This document shows, piece by piece, positions 13,846 through 15,184 of a stretch of DNA of 15,184 bases; position 1 is the stretch's first letter; every line of letters begins with the position of its first letter. The stretch spans positions 1 through 15,184 of the forward strand of contig JASHWB010000350.1 in assembly GCA_030044295.1 (NCBI GenBank), given 5' to 3'. Source of the DNA: Candidatus Acidiferrales bacterium. GTDB taxonomy: Bacteria; Acidobacteriota; Terriglobia; Acidiferrales; UBA7541. The notes under the pieces are model-generated. The model saw only the letters and a list, made by a program, of their open reading frames with translations. It did not search any database and had not been told where the DNA came from. The translations under genes and the position numbers were made by a program.

Positions 13846-15184
13846 ATGAGCACACAGAGCGCCCCCAACTCATTGAGCGCAAAAAGTCCGGTGCGGCCGG
13901 TGCGCCTGCGCACGTCAGGCGCGACGATGGAGAAGCACGCGGATGGCTCGTTCGTGATTCGCCCCGACGAGCCGCTCGAACAGTATCCGCGCGTCCTAAC
14001 GGAGCGGCTCACATATTGGGCAGGAATCGCGCCGGAGCGCGTGCTCGCCGCCAAGCGCGGCCGCGACGGACGCTGGCGCTATCTAACGTATGGCGAGGCG
14101 TTGCGCAAAGTGCATGGCCTCGGCCAGGCACTGCTCGACCGCAAGCTTTCCGCCCACCATCCGGTTGCGATCCTCTCCGAGAATGACCTGGAACACTTGC
14201 TGCTGATGTTTGCCGGACAGCACGTCGGCGTCCCGACCGCGTCGATCGCGCCGCCCTATTCGCTGATCTCGAAAGATTTCGCCAAGCTGCGCCACGTGAT
14301 GAAAACGATCGAGCCGGGGCTGATTTTCGTGGCCGATGGCGAACGCTACCGGCACGCCCTCGATTCGGTGGTCGATCGCGACACGGAAGTGATGTTCGCG
14401 GAAGGCCCGCTCCGCGATCGGCGCGCACTTTTGTTCGACGAAATTGCGGCGACAGTGCCGACGGCGTCCGTTGATTCGGCCCATTCGGCAATTCAACCGG
14501 ATGACATCGCGAAATTCCTTTTCTCTTCCGGCTCGACGGGCGTTCCAAAAGCTGTGATCAACACGCATCGGATGATCTGCAGCAATCAGCAGATGATTTT
14601 GCAGGGTTTTCCGTTTTTGAAAGACGAGCCGCCGGTGCTGCTCGACTGGATGCCGTGGAATCACACGGCCGGAGGAAATCACAATACCGGCTTGCCTCTC
14701 TACAACGGCGGCACGCTCTACATCGACGATGGCCGCCCGACTGCGGCAGGAATTTCCGAGACGGTGAAAAATTTGCACGAAATCGCGCCCACTTTATATT
14801 TCAACATGCCGCGCGGCTACGAAGAACTGTTGGCCCATTTCCGCCGCGACACGCAACTGCGCGAAAAGTTTTTCAGCCGCGTGAAATTCATGTTCTATGC
14901 GGGTGCCGGGCTTTCACAGGCGCTGTGGGACGCCTACCGCGACCTGATGCTCGAAACCTGCGGCGAGCGCGTCCTGATCGCCACGGGCCTTGGCGCGACG
15001 GAAACCGCCCCGATGGCGCTGCAGTGCACGTGGGATACGGAGCATGCCGGTTCGATCGGCATCCCCATGCCAGGCGTGGAGGCGAAGCTCGCTCCGGTCG
15101 GATCGAAGCTCGAAGTTCGTGTGAAGGGACCGAACGTGACGCCCGGCTACTGGAAAGAACCGGAGCTGACCGCGCGGGCATTCG
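13846..15184 (+). CDS. fcs: Feruloyl-CoA synthase-like acyl-CoA ligase (3' end off window)
   Basis: The frame is open from the ATG at 13846 to the window end (446 codons), so the C-terminal lid domain is missing. It is an AMP-binding ligase: the P-loop 'FLFSSGSTGVPKA' lies at residues 224-236, then 'LDWMPWNHTAGGNHN', and 'GLGATETAP' as the adenylate-binding motif. The N-terminal 'YPRVLTERLTYWAGIAPER' and 'PPYSLISKDFAKLRHVM', and the 'PWNHTAGGNHN' stretch, are what I recognise from feruloyl-CoA synthases, which activate ferulate and related hydroxycinnamates with ATP and CoA. A GTG at 13831 is an alternative start. The hydratase-lyase that would make vanillin is not in view. Together with the ring-cleavage genes at 3674-6870 it points to catabolism of lignin-derived phenylpropanoids. 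Confidence 0.82.
   Translation, partial: MSTQSAPNSLSAKSPVRPVRLRTSGATMEKHADGSFVIRPDEPLEQYPRVLTERLTYWAGIAPERVLAAKRGRDGRWRYLTYGEALRKVHGLGQALLDRKLSAHHPVAILSENDLEHLLLMFAGQHVGVPTASIAPPYSLISKDFAKLRHVMKTIEPGLIFVADGERYRHALDSVVDRDTEVMFAEGPLRDRRALLFDEIAATVPTASVDSAHSAIQPDDIAKFLFSSGSTGVPKAVINTHRMICSNQQMILQGFPFLKDEPPVLLDWMPWNHTAGGNHNTGLPLYNGGTLYIDDGRPTAAGISETVKNLHEIAPTLYFNMPRGYEELLAHFRRDTQLREKFFSRVKFMFYAGAGLSQALWDAYRDLMLETCGERVLIATGLGATETAPMALQCTWDTEHAGSIGIPMPGVEAKLAPVGSKLEVRVKGPNVTPGYWKEPELTARAF

Overview
The window looks like a chromosomal segment of a GC-rich (roughly 60%), soil-type heterotroph, most plausibly an Acidobacteriota (Terriglobia-like) genome. That assignment rests on gene style: an exported protein joining a carboxypeptidase-regulatory-like domain to TPRs, twin-arginine leaders of the 'RRxLLSLLGASPALLAG' kind, an exported 'YCGCCP' rhodanese, and genes for lignin-derived aromatics. 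No rRNA, tRNA, CRISPR array or insertion sequence was seen.

Left part (1-3589): a 5'-complete exported TPR protein runs off the left edge on the minus strand. Divergent from it is a TauE/SafE (TSUP) transporter, overlapped by its usual partner, a DUF1634 membrane protein, then a CpsB/CapC-type PHP-fold phosphatase.

Middle-left (3674-6870, minus strand): a four-gene operon-like run for aromatic ring cleavage. In transcription order it holds a VOC-family catechol 2,3-dioxygenase, an RraA-fold 4-carboxy-4-hydroxy-2-oxoadipate/HMG aldolase, a SnoaL-like protein and a DUF1932 NAD(P)-dependent dehydrogenase. A feruloyl-CoA synthase gene enters at the right edge (13846 onward), which strengthens the lignin-aromatic theme.

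Middle-right (7406-13229, plus strand) is the most interesting part. Two paralogous genes (7406-9151 and 10878-12608) each look like a short ORF followed by a 428-codon ORF. Each pair is one reading frame interrupted by a single in-frame TGA at exactly the same place (7814-7816 and 11271-11273). The TGA begins a U-S-T-C (UxxC) redox motif, a compact hairpin with a GTC loop follows 21 nt later, and the 12 codons after the TGA are almost identical at the nucleotide level while the surrounding codons have drifted. I read both as Tat-exported selenocysteine proteins related to the UGSC (seleno)protein family. Conventional gene calling would split each in two. Between them lie an exported rhodanese and a Phd/VapC-type toxin-antitoxin pair with a palindromic operator over its promoter. 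A small exported DUF4352-like protein follows the second selenoprotein by 15 nt.

Right edge: a PH-like two-helix membrane protein (minus strand), then the divergent feruloyl-CoA synthase, truncated by the window end. The selenocysteine machinery (SelA, SelB, SelD, tRNA-Sec) is not in the window, so recoding depends on those genes being elsewhere in the genome.
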